In this document: positions 1 to 9,638 of the stretch, piece by piece
How positions within the stretch are numbered: the first letter of the stretch is position 1
Layout: each line of letters opens with the position of its first letter
NCBI GenBank assembly: GCA_963727465.1
Contig: CAVSGL010000004.1
Span: forward strand, 62,001-126,000
DNA length: 64,000 nucleotides
Origin: VRUE01 sp963727465
Lineage (GTDB): Bacteria > Actinomycetota > Thermoleophilia > Solirubrobacterales > 70-9
Direction: 5' to 3'
Position numbers and translations under genes: made by a program
Notes under the pieces: model-generated
Seen by the model: the letters and a program-made list of their open reading frames with translations, nothing else
What the model was told of the DNA's origin: nothing
Database searches by the model: none

Positions 1-390
1 CCGGTGGCCGCGTTCGGCGAGGTGCTCGATGCGGCGCTCCAGGCTCTCCCCGAGCGGGCCCGGCGCCGGCTCGAGCAGGATCCAGCGGCCGTCGCCGAGC
101 GAGACCCGGGCCAGCTCCCGGTCGCTCAGGTCCTCGACCGCGGTCTCCGCCACCTCGCCGCCGGTCAGCACGGTCACGGGGATACCCTCGCCGCGCAGGT
201 GGCGGTTCAGCGACTCGACCCGGCCCGCCACCTCGTCGATGCGCACGTCGTGGTCGTGGCGGATGTGCGGGGTCGCGCAGATCGCCTCGATCCCGTCGGC
301 CGCCGCCTGGCGGGCGAGCCCGGTGCTGTCGCGGATGTCGAGCGCGCCGTCGTCGAGGCCCGGGAGGATGTGGCTGTGCAGATCGATCAT
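1..390 (-). CDS. CpsB/YwqE-type PHP-domain tyrosine phosphatase (partial, 3' end off window)
   Basis: Read on the minus strand from an ATG at 390, about 130 residues are visible before the window edge. The start MIDLHSHILPGLDDGA carries the HxH metal-binding motif and the GLDDGA turn typical of CpsB/CapC/YwqE manganese-dependent protein-tyrosine phosphatases. A further metal motif, ATPHIRHD, lies near residue 40. Family members dephosphorylate the BY-kinases that control capsule and exopolysaccharide chain length, in the cytoplasm. The rest of the gene, and any polysaccharide cluster it belongs to, lies outside the window. It is divergent from the next gene with about 70 bases between starts. 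The family call is firm; the exact substrate is unknown. Confidence 0.85.
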   Translation of the reverse strand, partial: MIDLHSHILPGLDDGALDIRDSTGLARQAAADGIEAICATPHIRHDHDVRIDEVAGRVESLNRHLRGEGIPVTVLTGGEVAETAVEDLSDRELARVSLGDGRWILLEPAPGPLGESLERRIEHLAERGHR

Positions 391-459
391 CGGAATCCAC
401 TGGATCGTTGGGCCGCAAAACCTATTTCAGCCCCCGCCCCCGGCAGGCACGCGGCTACG

Positions 460-990
460 ATGACCGGCATGATCCAGCACCTGCTGTCGCCGGGCTTGCG
501 ACAGCGGATTGGCTTCAACTCGATGAACAAGAAGACGACCCGCAGAGGAAATTACGAGTCGGGCTCCGACTACGTGCTCGAGTACGGCGAGCTCCGCTTC
601 GCCTTCAACGAGGAGGACTTCGGCCAGCGGGTCGAGCAGGCCGCGGTCAAACTCGGCTTCGTCGAGCAGGGCCTCAGCCGCGAGGAGCTCGACGACCTGC
701 TCGACCTCGCCGTCAACGGCGAGATCTCCGAGCCCAGCTCGCAGCTCGGCGACCACATCAACTGCAACTGGGAGGACCTCGTCGGCCCCTCCAACCGCAG
801 CCTCGTCCACTGGCTGCGGCGGCTCGTCTTCCGCGGCGCCTGGCTCGACCAGCGGGTCAAGGAGGGCGAGCTCGACGTCGTCTTCGACGAGAGCACCCAG
901 ACCTTCGGCTACGTCCAGCCGGACCGCAGCAACGAGCCGATCGAGCTCTCCAAGGAGCCGAGCTGGCGCCGCATCGCCTACCGGCGCTGA
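460..990 (+). CDS. conserved hypothetical protein, about 176 aa
   Basis: An open frame with strong actinobacterial codon bias. Starts are possible at 460 (MTGMIQHLL), 469 or 523 (MNKKTTRRGNYES); none has a clear Shine-Dalgarno sequence. The body is acidic and soluble, with a central helical stretch (LSREELDDLLDLAVNG) and a conserved-looking segment (HINCNWEDLVGP) followed by an amphipathic helix rich in Arg and Trp. There is no signal peptide or membrane segment. I do not recognise a family, and the divergent phosphatase gene gives no functional hint. It is probably real because its frame stays open with good third-position GC through the full length. Confidence 0.65.
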   Translation: MTGMIQHLLSPGLRQRIGFNSMNKKTTRRGNYESGSDYVLEYGELRFAFNEEDFGQRVEQAAVKLGFVEQGLSREELDDLLDLAVNGEISEPSSQLGDHINCNWEDLVGPSNRSLVHWLRRLVFRGAWLDQRVKEGELDVVFDESTQTFGYVQPDRSNEPIELSKEPSWRRIAYRR

Positions 991-997
991 GGCCGGA

Positions 998-1120
998 TCA
1001 GCGAGCCGCTACGATCGGCTGCTCACCGGTCATGCACCGATCGATGATCTTGTCGAACTCGGGCAGATCCGCGGGAACGAGCACGGAGCCGTTTGGCACG
1101 TCGATCTCCTTCGCCAGCAT
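998..1120 (-). other. short open frame between genes, possible gene remnant
   Basis: Between the hypothetical gene ending at 990 and the Rho-like gene ending at 1198, the minus strand has a frame with coding-like composition that ends at a TGA at 998. From an ATG at 1120 it would give about 40 residues (MLAKEIDVPNGSVLV...). The same frame stays open upstream into the end of the Rho-like gene, with a segment reading FGGAEESCCATDLAFDRL. No ribosome-binding site is visible. It may be the 3' remnant of a longer gene or a frame-displaced tail of the Rho-like gene. I assign no function. Confidence 0.25.
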
Positions 1121-1197
1121 CAACTCGGTCAAGCGGTCGAATGCCAGATCGGTCGCACAGCAGGACTCTTCAGCGCCCCCAAAGCGCTGCGGCGCGC

Positions 1198-2001
1198 CTA
1201 TCGAGCGCGCTCGATCGCGGCCACGACCGTGAGCGAGCCGTTGCCGCCGGTCCCGCCGGCGCCGGCGTCGAAGAGGTCGCGCGCCGCCTCGGCACCACCG
1301 AAGGAATCGGCGAAGCGGGTGAGCGAGTCGACGAGGACGATTACGTCTTCGCCGCTACCGGCCCGGGACCGGGCCTGGGCGACCGCGTCCTCGGCGTGAT
1401 TTGCCTTTCCCGCGGAGACGATCTCCGCCTTCGGCGCCTCGCGCTTCCAGTCCGCCAGCTCCTCGGGCGTGGGATCGACGAGCAGGGCGATCGGGTCGGG
1501 ACCCCCGGAGGCGTCGGAGAGCTCGGCGGCGACCTCGCGCAGCAGCGCCGTGCAGGCGGCACGATCCTCGGCGAAGACGATCGCCTGGCGACCCGGCGCC
1601 GCCGGCAGCAGCAGGTCGTGCACGCGGACGGTCTTGCGGCGCCGGCCCCAGCGGCGACGGCGGCGTTTGCGCTTCGGCTTCGGCTGCTCGCCAGCGGCCG
1701 GCTGCGGAGCCGGCTGCTCGGGCTTGGGCTGCTCGCGCTTGGGCTCGCGCTCCTGCCGGGGCTGCTCGCGCCGCTCGCGCGGCTGCGGTTTGCGGTCGCG
1801 GCCGCGCTGCCGGCCGCGGTCCCGCCTGCCGCCGGGACGATCGCCCTTCGGCTTCGACTGCGACTTGTCGCCGCCGCCCCCGCCGGCGAGCTTGTCGATC
1901 AGCTCGGCGCGAGAGAGCATCCGGTAGCGCTCGACGCCCGCCTCGGCGGCGAGCGCGTGCAGCTCTGAGATGTGCTTGGACTCCAGCTCTGACTTGTTCA
2001 T
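1198..2001 (-). CDS. truncated Rho-like protein with Rho N-terminal domain and degenerate ATPase core
   Basis: The 267-residue product starts at ATG 2001 (MNKSELESKHISELH). An earlier in-frame start at 2043 is possible but adds a non-conserved tail. Residues about 5-40 match the SAP-like Rho N-terminal domain. Residues about 45-125 are a highly basic Arg/Gln/Pro-rich insert, as in actinobacterial Rho. The C-terminal half aligns with the Rho RecA-like core: VHDLLLPAAPGRQ corresponds to the segment before the P-loop, LLVDPTPEEL to the LLIDERPEEV region, and VIVLVDSLTRFADSF to the Walker B segment (LLDSITRLARAYN). The Walker A stretch reads FAEDRAACTALL, without the GKT signature. The protein stops shortly after the LTVVAAIE strand, so the rest of the motor domain is missing. 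It is therefore probably not an active helicase. It could bind RNA or modulate the true Rho. Confidence 0.7.
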   Translation of the reverse strand: MNKSELESKHISELHALAAEAGVERYRMLSRAELIDKLAGGGGGDKSQSKPKGDRPGGRRDRGRQRGRDRKPQPRERREQPRQEREPKREQPKPEQPAPQPAAGEQPKPKRKRRRRRWGRRRKTVRVHDLLLPAAPGRQAIVFAEDRAACTALLREVAAELSDASGGPDPIALLVDPTPEELADWKREAPKAEIVSAGKANHAEDAVAQARSRAGSGEDVIVLVDSLTRFADSFGGAEAARDLFDAGAGGTGGNGSLTVVAAIERAR

Positions 2002-2049
2002 CGCGCGGCAGGCTATTCGACCGGCCGCGCCGGGGGCTTCCACGGCCCG

Positions 2050-2556
2050 CTAACGCCCACCCGGACCGGCCCCGGTCCCGGGCTCCTGCGGCCGATCTGC
2101 CTGCTGATAGACGTGCGCGCCGGCGACGCAGATGACTCGCTCTCGTCCGCCGGGACCGGTGGCGGTCAAAATCCAGGCGAGCCGCGCCGGCTCGCGATCG
2201 AAGCTGAGGGTCGCCGCGCTGAGCGACTCGTCCGGATCGCAGAACCGGATCGCCCGCTCGCGAACCGCGTCCGGGTCGGTCCAGTCGGCCAGGTCGGGCA
2301 GGCTCGCGGTGTCCTGCGGCCGCCGCTGGAAGCCTGAGTAGCGGATCGGCTCGAGGTCAGGGGCGAGCTCGGCGAAGCCGGCCAGCTTCCGGCCGACCGC
2401 GACCGGCACGAACCACGAGTGGAGCGAGCCGTCAGCGGGCTCGGCGACCGGGATCGCTTCCAGCGCGCGCGCGGACGCGCGAGCATCCGGCTCGCCGATC
2501 GAACCCGCCTCGAGCAGGTCGGCGACACGCTCCCGCGCCCGCGCGCCCGCGCTCAC
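2050..2556 (-). CDS. hypothetical protein translationally coupled to the C39-like peptidase
   Basis: The 168-aa product begins at a GTG whose last two bases lie in the TGA stop of the upstream peptidase gene (GTGA junction), so translation is coupled. It is soluble, with a helical N-terminus (ARARERVADLLEAG) and a beta-rich middle (HSWFVPVAVGRKLAGF, then PIRYSGFQRR). No signal peptide or membrane segment is visible. I do not recognise the family. The coupling to a cysteine peptidase makes a partner, inhibitor or substrate role plausible, but that is inference from position only. Confidence 0.6.
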   Translation of the reverse strand: MSAGARARERVADLLEAGSIGEPDARASARALEAIPVAEPADGSLHSWFVPVAVGRKLAGFAELAPDLEPIRYSGFQRRPQDTASLPDLADWTDPDAVRERAIRFCDPDESLSAATLSFDREPARLAWILTATGPGGRERVICVAGAHVYQQADRPQEPGTGAGPGGR

Positions 2557-3731
2557 GGGATCGTCGTCACCTGCGCGCTGAAGGCACGTCGATACGTCTG
2601 GGCGTCCCAGTTCTCCCAGCGGGTGATCACGCCGCTGTTCGGCGGCCAGGGGTCGTAGACGAGCAGGCCGTGGAAGCGCGTCTGCCCGGGGAACGAAAAA
2701 CGATGCTGGAAGTACCCGGCGACGCATCGCGAATGTCCGGGGATGAAGCTGATCAGCGGCCTGTTGGCGCGGATCTCCCCACGGTAGAAGCTGAACGGCG
2801 GGCTCGTCGTCATCGCCGCATCGAGGGCGTTCGAGCTGAGCGCCTCGAGCTGGGTGGCGACGTCTTCGTCCCGCGAGTAGGGCAGGCCCTGGGGGGCGCT
2901 GCGCGTGCCGAGCCCGAGCGCGGTCGCAATCCGGTCCTGGGTGTACTCGTAGCGGTAGAAGGCGAGCAGCATCTGAACCGATGCTCCCACGCACCAGACG
3001 TTGGTTTCCTGCCCCATCAGCTCGAAGCAGATGCTGTGGGTCGAGTTGCTCGTGCCGTAGTGGAGCTCGCGACTGTCGATCAGGAGGTCGACGCGCGTCA
3101 GCCACAGATCGCCGAGCGTGCGCTTGCGGATCACCGCCGTGTCCAGGTCGGCGAAGCGCCGATCGCTCCACGCTTCGATACCGGCGTCGTAGCGGCGGGC
3201 GCGGGCGCGCTTCTGGGCGGCCGGCAGCTCGTCGAGCAGCGACCAGCGCTCGAAGTTGGCCGGCGAGAGCGGCGGCCGCTCCTCCTTCGGCGCCGGCGGC
3301 ACCGGCGCCCAGGTTCCCAACTCGAGCAGTTTCGCCTCCTCGCCCTTCGCAAGGAACTGCACGCCGACCTTCGGCGGGCTGTAGGCGACGAACCGCATCG
3401 TGTCGAAACGCGCCCGGCCTGCGGCCCTGGCCGCTTCGGCCCGCAGCTGCTTCTCGTTCCACTCGAAGCCCGCGGAGACCGCCATCAGGGGCGCCCCCAC
3501 CGCCGGGTTTGCCGCGATATCGACGAATGCCGGCGTGCCGCCGCGCCTGGCGACGGGGAACCGGTAGAAGAGCAGCTCCCCGTTGAGGTCATGGACCGGC
3601 GTACCGGCCGTCCTGATCCGCGCCCCCTCGAAGACGTCCTCGGGCAGCACGTCGGCGAGCCGGAGCGCGCTCAGTTCGAGTCCGGCCAGGCGGTGGGCCT
3701 CCTTGCGCCCGATCTTCGGTCTGCTTGCCAT
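2553..3731 (-). CDS. papain-like C39-type cysteine peptidase domain protein
   Basis: A 392-aa protein. The start at 3731 is preferred over an in-frame ATG at 3770 because GGGAGGGGAGAAGG lies just upstream. The C-terminal third has the layout of a C39-like peptidase: NVWCVGASVQMLLAFY (Cys247, the probable nucleophile, at a helix start), then PGHSRCVAGYF with the candidate catalytic His, then LLVYDPWPPNSG with the Asp that orients it. The N-terminal 200 residues are of unknown fold and include a beta-rich segment followed by a linker rich in Pro and Glu. There is no signal peptide, so it is probably cytoplasmic. Cleavage activity is inferred from motifs; the substrate is unknown. The downstream gene overlaps by four bases. 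Confidence 0.65.
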   Translation of the reverse strand: MASRPKIGRKEAHRLAGLELSALRLADVLPEDVFEGARIRTAGTPVHDLNGELLFYRFPVARRGGTPAFVDIAANPAVGAPLMAVSAGFEWNEKQLRAEAARAAGRARFDTMRFVAYSPPKVGVQFLAKGEEAKLLELGTWAPVPPAPKEERPPLSPANFERWSLLDELPAAQKRARARRYDAGIEAWSDRRFADLDTAVIRKRTLGDLWLTRVDLLIDSRELHYGTSNSTHSICFELMGQETNVWCVGASVQMLLAFYRYEYTQDRIATALGLGTRSAPQGLPYSRDEDVATQLEALSSNALDAAMTTSPPFSFYRGEIRANRPLISFIPGHSRCVAGYFQHRFSFPGQTRFHGLLVYDPWPPNSGVITRWENWDAQTYRRAFSAQVTTIP

Positions 3732-3835
3732 CGTCCTTCTCCCCTCCCCGCCGTCTGATTTGTCCTTCACGACAATTCAGACCCCGGAGCCGGGCCGGGC
3801 GTTGCCCCACTCAACGGGCGTTCGATGCGTTGCGC

Positions 3836-5518
<1,683 letters not shown>

Positions 5519-5521
5519 GGG

Positions 5522-6031
5522 TCAGTCGAGGTATGTGGTGGTCTGCTCGACCGGCGGTCGCTCGGGCGGGGCCTTCTCCTGGCGGGGCAGGCCGAGGTGG
5601 AGCAGGCCGACGAAGCGCTCGCAGTCCGGCAGGCCGACGGCCGAGCGTCCCTCGGCCGAGCGCAGCAGGCCCGGCGTGCGCCAGTAGCCGGCCAGCCCGC
5701 GGGCGTGCGCGCCGAGCAGGACGATGTAGGAGGCGACGGCGGTCGCGTGCAGGTCCTCCTCGTTGCGCACCGGGTCGGCGCCCAGCGCGCAGGAGACGAC
5801 GATCAGCGTCGGCGCGCGGTCGAGCTTGGCGGCCCCCTCCGGTCCGGCGGCGCGCTTGAGTCTCTCCAGCGACCGCGGCCCGACGACGCGGAAGCGCCAG
5901 GGCGCGGTCAGGTGATGGTTGGGGGCCCAGCGCGCGAGCTCGAGCAGCCCCTCGATCTGCTCGCGCGAGAGCGGCTCCGGCCCGAAGGCCTTATGCGTGC
6001 GCCGGGTGCGGACCGCGGTCTCGACGTCCAT
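5522..6031 (-). CDS. nitroreductase-family flavoprotein
   Basis: A 169-aa protein starting at ATG 6031 (MDVETAVRTRRTHKAF); an upstream in-frame start would add a poorly conserved tail. The N-terminal RTRRTHKAF motif and ARWAPNHHLTAPWRF are characteristic of FMN-dependent nitroreductases of the type-I fold. The C-terminal GLPDCERFVGLLHLG segment is the usual beta-strand that completes the dimer. It is shorter than many members but has the core. Substrates of this family range from nitro compounds to enones. It lies just downstream of the B12-riboswitch operon and could read through from it. It lacks convincing similarity to BluB, so I do not assign a role in cobalamin synthesis. Confidence 0.8.
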   Translation of the reverse strand: MDVETAVRTRRTHKAFGPEPLSREQIEGLLELARWAPNHHLTAPWRFRVVGPRSLERLKRAAGPEGAAKLDRAPTLIVVSCALGADPVRNEEDLHATAVASYIVLLGAHARGLAGYWRTPGLLRSAEGRSAVGLPDCERFVGLLHLGLPRQEKAPPERPPVEQTTTYLD

Positions 6032-6085
6032 TGGACGAATGATCCCAATTTCCGCACCCCCGGATGACGCGCCTGGCACGTAAAT

Positions 6086-6102
6086 CGAGACCAGTCGTCT
6101 CG
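6086..6102. terminator. weak hairpin between the ECF operon and the nitroreductase gene
   Basis: A short stem CGAGAC/GTCTCG with a five-base loop lies 20 bases beyond the stop of the last ECF gene. No T-run follows. It could attenuate or end the riboswitch transcript, but the hairpin is short and the call is weak. Confidence 0.25.
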
Positions 6103-6122
6103 CGAGCGTAATGGACCGCCCG

Positions 6123-8036
6123 CTACCAGCCGAAGCGACGACCGAGGAGGACGACGCTGCCGAGGGCGATGCCGCCGCTGGCGAGGCCGATGCCGATCGG
6201 CGCCCAGGGCTTGGGGCCGGGATTGTCGTTCGCTTCGAACCTGGGCGCCGCGGGCGGAGTGGCGGGGGTCGTTTCGGCCTCCCCGTCCCCGAGGCCGGAG
6301 CCCGGCGGCGTCAATGGAAGGGCGCCCGACCCGGGCGGCGTCGCCGGCGGCGCACCGCCACCGCCGCTGCCGCTGCCGCCGCCGGACGGCGGAATGCTGC
6401 CGCCGTCCCCTCCGCCGAGGCTTTCGAACAGTTCCTGTGGCGTGCTCCCGGCCGTCGGCGGCAGCGGCGCCGAGGGGCTCGAATCGCTCGGTGGGACGGC
6501 GCTCGGCGGCGGCGGCGTGGGCACGCTCCGCCGGCGGGCCACCGGCGTCACCGGGAACGCCTCACCGCCGACCGCGGCCAGCGCCTGCGCGGTCACGAAG
6601 ACCGGGGTCTGGTCGCTGGCAGCCGAGTAGCGGTAGTGGCCGTCTTCGGCCTGCCGGGCCGCGAGGTATTCGAGCGCGCTTTTGTTGCCGTTCTTCGCTT
6701 CCCCGGGGTCGGCGCCGACGGCGATCATGCCCTGGGCGGCCCAGGCGGTCGACTGCGAGTTGACTTCGCCGCCGCCGAGCGCGAAGCCGCCGCTGGGGCG
6801 CTGGTGGTTGCGCAGGTAGCCCAGCCCGCGCTTTGCCGCTTCGGTGCCGGGGATCGCCTCCATCGCCGCGGCGGTGCCGTCGGCGGTGCTCGGCGGCTGC
6901 GGCAGGTCGCCCCAGCCGCCGTCGGGATTCTGCGCCTTGGCCAGCCAGGAGATCGAGCGGTCGAAGGAGCCGGTCGCCCTGGCGACGCGCAGCGCCATGA
7001 TCGCGAACGCGGTCGAGCCGGGCCAGCCTTCGAAGGAGCCGTTGTCGCGGCGGCGCTTGGCCAGGTCGGCGACGAGATTGCGGCTGCCGAAGGAGCGCGG
7101 ATCGACGTTGGCCCCTTCGAGGGCGAGGATCGTGCGCGCCAGGTCGCCGGGGCTCTTCAGCTCGCCGACGTGCTTGCGCAGGTAGGCGACCGGGTCGTTC
7201 CCGTTGCGCGAGACGTCGAGCGGGTTGCGCCCGTTCGCCTCGAGGCCGAGCATCGCCCAGGCGGTGACGTCGGTGGCCGAGTCGCGGTCCGCGGACGCCC
7301 CCCAGCCGCCGTCGGAGTTCTGCTGCCCGAGCAGCCAGACCGTCGCCCGGGCCGCGCCGGGCTCGGCGGCGCCGGCACGGGCCGGCGCGACGCTGAGCAG
7401 GGCGAGGGCGATCAGCACCAGGCTCGCGACCGCGGAAGAGCGCCACTCGAAGCGCTCGCGGAAGCGGACCAGCATCCGCACCATCGCCGGACCGGCGACC
7501 AGCGCGAGGCCGGCGTTGCCGATCGCGTGGGCGGCGTCGAACGGCACGGCACGCGACTCCAGCGCGAGAAAGCGCTGCAAGGACAGGTCCCCTCCGTACG
7601 TCGCCATCAGAGAGAAGTTCAGCAGAGCGCCGTAAGCGACGCCGGCCAGAGCGCAAAAAGCGGCCAGAGTGAAACGTCCCGCCCGGGGCCGCGCGAGGGC
7701 CAGCGCCGCGCCGAGCACGCCGCACATCCCCCACCCGGCCATCTGCCACGGCGTCCACGGTCCCTGGCCAAGCCAGAAGTTCGAGACCAGCCCGGCCAGC
7801 GCGCCGACGGCGAAGCCGGGCGCCGGCCCGAGCGCGAAGCCGGCGAAGATCACGATGTCGGTCGTGGCGACGACGTTGGGCAAGGCCGCGAAGGCGACCC
7901 GGCCGGCGATCGCCAGCGCCGCCAGGGCGGCGACCAGGGCGACGACCTGCGAGCTCGGGCGCGAGCGCTCATACCAGGCGAAGCCGCCGATCAGCACGGC
8001 GCCGAGGATCAGGAAGCTGGCCAGCTCCCAGCTCAC
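6123..8036 (-). CDS. ECF transporter S component fused to an extracellular alpha/alpha-toroid (terpene-cyclase-like) domain
   Basis: A 637-aa protein with a GTG start overlapping the stop of the preceding ATPase gene. Residues 1-205 are an ECF S component: about six membrane helices with the GFALGPAPGFAVGALAGL and QGPWTPWQMAGWG motifs. A further hydrophobic segment (about 211-230) leads to five or more repeats of the prenyltransferase/squalene-cyclase type: LLGQQNSDGGWG, FEGWPGSTAFAIMAL, KAQNPDGGWGDLP, NHQRPSGGFALGGG, ARQAEDGHYRYS. A long Pro/Gly/Ser linker and a final helix (IGLASGGIALGSVVLLG) anchor the far end. The repeats would form an alpha/alpha toroid outside the cell. It is the last gene of the B12-riboswitch operon, so cobalamin or a corrinoid is the likely substrate. 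The toroid matches the fold of the N-terminal domain of animal intrinsic factor, which makes a corrinoid-capturing role plausible. The fold assignment is from motif spacing, not from a search. Confidence 0.8.
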   Translation of the reverse strand: MSWELASFLILGAVLIGGFAWYERSRPSSQVVALVAALAALAIAGRVAFAALPNVVATTDIVIFAGFALGPAPGFAVGALAGLVSNFWLGQGPWTPWQMAGWGMCGVLGAALALARPRAGRFTLAAFCALAGVAYGALLNFSLMATYGGDLSLQRFLALESRAVPFDAAHAIGNAGLALVAGPAMVRMLVRFRERFEWRSSAVASLVLIALALLSVAPARAGAAEPGAARATVWLLGQQNSDGGWGASADRDSATDVTAWAMLGLEANGRNPLDVSRNGNDPVAYLRKHVGELKSPGDLARTILALEGANVDPRSFGSRNLVADLAKRRRDNGSFEGWPGSTAFAIMALRVARATGSFDRSISWLAKAQNPDGGWGDLPQPPSTADGTAAAMEAIPGTEAAKRGLGYLRNHQRPSGGFALGGGEVNSQSTAWAAQGMIAVGADPGEAKNGNKSALEYLAARQAEDGHYRYSAASDQTPVFVTAQALAAVGGEAFPVTPVARRRSVPTPPPPSAVPPSDSSPSAPLPPTAGSTPQELFESLGGGDGGSIPPSGGGSGSGGGGAPPATPPGSGALPLTPPGSGLGDGEAETTPATPPAAPRFEANDNPGPKPWAPIGIGLASGGIALGSVVLLGRRFGW

Positions 8037-8767
8037 GGGCGCCCCCGCGTCGCCAGGACCGCGGCCCCCTGCTCCGGGGTGATCACGCCGGGAAGATCGA
8101 GGATGCGGGCGACCTCGGTCGCGAAGTACCAGCCTCCCGAGAGCACCTGCTCGGCGCTGCCGTCGGCGATCGCGACGCCGTCGCCGAGCAGCACCACGCG
8201 CTGCGCGAAGGCGGCGGCGAACTCGACGTCGTGCGTGGCGACGACGACGCCCGCGCCGCCGCGGGCGAGAGCTTCGATCAGATCCTCGAGCTCGTGCTTG
8301 CGGGCGCGGTCCATGCCGCGGGTCGGCTCGTCGAGGGCGACGAGGCCGGGCACTCCCTCCCCCTCCATGCGACCGGCAAGGGCGATCGCCAGGGCGAGGC
8401 GCTGGCGCTCGCCGCCCGAGAGGTCGCGTGGATCGCCGTCCAGCGCGCGCTCGAGCCCGACCGTGCGCAGGGCCGCGCGCCCGGCGTCGCCTGGCAGCTC
8501 GTCGCCGACCCGCTCCCGGACCAGGTAGTCGCTCGGGTTCTGGCCCAGCAGGGCGACGCCCGCCGGCGTCTCCACCCGGCCGCGCACGGGCTCGACCAGC
8601 CCGGCGAAGCTGCGCAGCAGGGTGCTCTTGCCGGCCCCGTTGCGGCCCATCAGGGCAAGCCGCTCGCCACGGCTCACCGTCAGGTCGATGCCGCGCAGGA
8701 CGTCGCGCCGCGACTCCCCCTCGCCGAGCTCGACCCAGAGGTCGCGCGCCTCAGCGACCGCGGTCAT
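8033..8767 (-). CDS. ECF transporter ATPase (second EcfA)
   Basis: A 244-aa ABC ATPase. Walker A is GRNGAGKSTLL at about residues 42-52, the Q-loop segment is ALLGQNPSDYL, the signature is LSGGERQRLALA, Walker B is LVALDEPTRGMD, and the switch His is in VATHD. The PSDYL after the Q-loop resembles EcfA subunits of group ECF transporters. ATG start at 8767 lies inside the end of the first ATPase gene (17-base overlap). It pairs with the ATPase upstream and the EcfT gene to energise the S component encoded next. Confidence 0.88.
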   Translation of the reverse strand: MTAVAEARDLWVELGEGESRRDVLRGIDLTVSRGERLALMGRNGAGKSTLLRSFAGLVEPVRGRVETPAGVALLGQNPSDYLVRERVGDELPGDAGRAALRTVGLERALDGDPRDLSGGERQRLALAIALAGRMEGEGVPGLVALDEPTRGMDRARKHELEDLIEALARGGAGVVVATHDVEFAAAFAQRVVLLGDGVAIADGSAEQVLSGGWYFATEVARILDLPGVITPEQGAAVLATRGRP

Positions 8768-9638
8768 CGAGGATCGCGCGGGCGTCGCGGACGCCCACGG
8801 GCAGGGGTTCGATCTCGGCCAGCGAGAAGAGCCGGGCCGCCGGGGTCTCCAGGGCCGTGTCGGCGCGCTGCGCCCAGGTCAGGAAGTCCCGCGGCGGGCC
8901 GTCGAAGGCGATCGCGCCGGAGTCGATCGCGATCACGCGGTCGGCGGCGGCCAGGCAGCGCTCGAGGCGATGCTCGGCGAGCAGGACGGCGACGCCCCAC
9001 TCCTCGTTGAGGCGGCGCAGCAGCCAGATCAGCTCGTCGCCCGCAACCGGGTCGAGCTGCGAGGTCGGCTCGTCCAGGAGGACGAGCTTGGGACGGGTGA
9101 CCAGCGCCGCGGCGAGGGCGACCCGCTGGAGCTCGCCGCCGGAGAGCGTGTCGACGGTGCGCTCGAGCAGGTGCGGGATCGCGAGCGCCAGCGCCACCTC
9201 CTCGACCGCGCGGGCGCCGGCGGCCCGCGAGTCGCCGCGCATCTCCAGCGGCAGGGCGATCTCGGCGGCGACCGTGGTCGAGACGATCTGCGTCTCCGGG
9301 TCCTGGGCGACGTAGCCGACCGCGGCCGCCAGCTCGCCGGGCCCGCTGGCGATCGCGTCCATGCCCGCGACCGAGATCCGCCCCTCGATCTCGCCGCCGT
9401 GGAAATGCGGCACCAGCCCGCAGGCGGCGCGCAGCAGGGTCGTCTTGCCGCAGGCCGAGCGCCCCGCCAGCACCACGAACTCCCCCGGCGCGAGCGTCAG
9501 CGAGACGTCGTTGAGCGCGAGTGCTCCATTTTCCCCCGTGTCGGTGGTCAACGGAGCACGCGTGCCGGGATAGGCGTAGGTGAGGTGCTCGATCGCGAGC
9601 GCCGGGACGGCGCGCGGCGGGACTGCGAGCTCAGGCAC
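8751..9638 (-). CDS. ECF transporter ATPase (first EcfA)
   Basis: A 295-aa ABC ATPase starting at GTG 9638, which overlaps the end of the EcfT gene by eight bases. Walker A is GRSACGKTTLLRA, the Q-loop is YVAQDPETQIV (the ETQ pattern is typical of ECF ATPases), the signature is LSGGELQRVALA, Walker B is LVLLDEPTSQLD and the switch region is LLAEHRLERC. In Walker A the usual GxGKT glycine is replaced (SACGKT), a mild deviation found in some EcfA proteins. It forms a heterodimer with the downstream ATPase in this family. Confidence 0.88.
   Translation of the reverse strand: MPELAVPPRAVPALAIEHLTYAYPGTRAPLTTDTGENGALALNDVSLTLAPGEFVVLAGRSACGKTTLLRAACGLVPHFHGGEIEGRISVAGMDAIASGPGELAAAVGYVAQDPETQIVSTTVAAEIALPLEMRGDSRAAGARAVEEVALALAIPHLLERTVDTLSGGELQRVALAAALVTRPKLVLLDEPTSQLDPVAGDELIWLLRRLNEEWGVAVLLAEHRLERCLAAADRVIAIDSGAIAFDGPPRDFLTWAQRADTALETPAARLFSLAEIEPLPVGVRDARAILDDRGR

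Noticed and set aside
5522..6031. BluB (DMB synthase) because of the neighbouring B12 operon
   Set aside because: The protein is short and has ordinary nitroreductase motifs; I see no BluB-specific features, and it lies after the operon with its own spacing.
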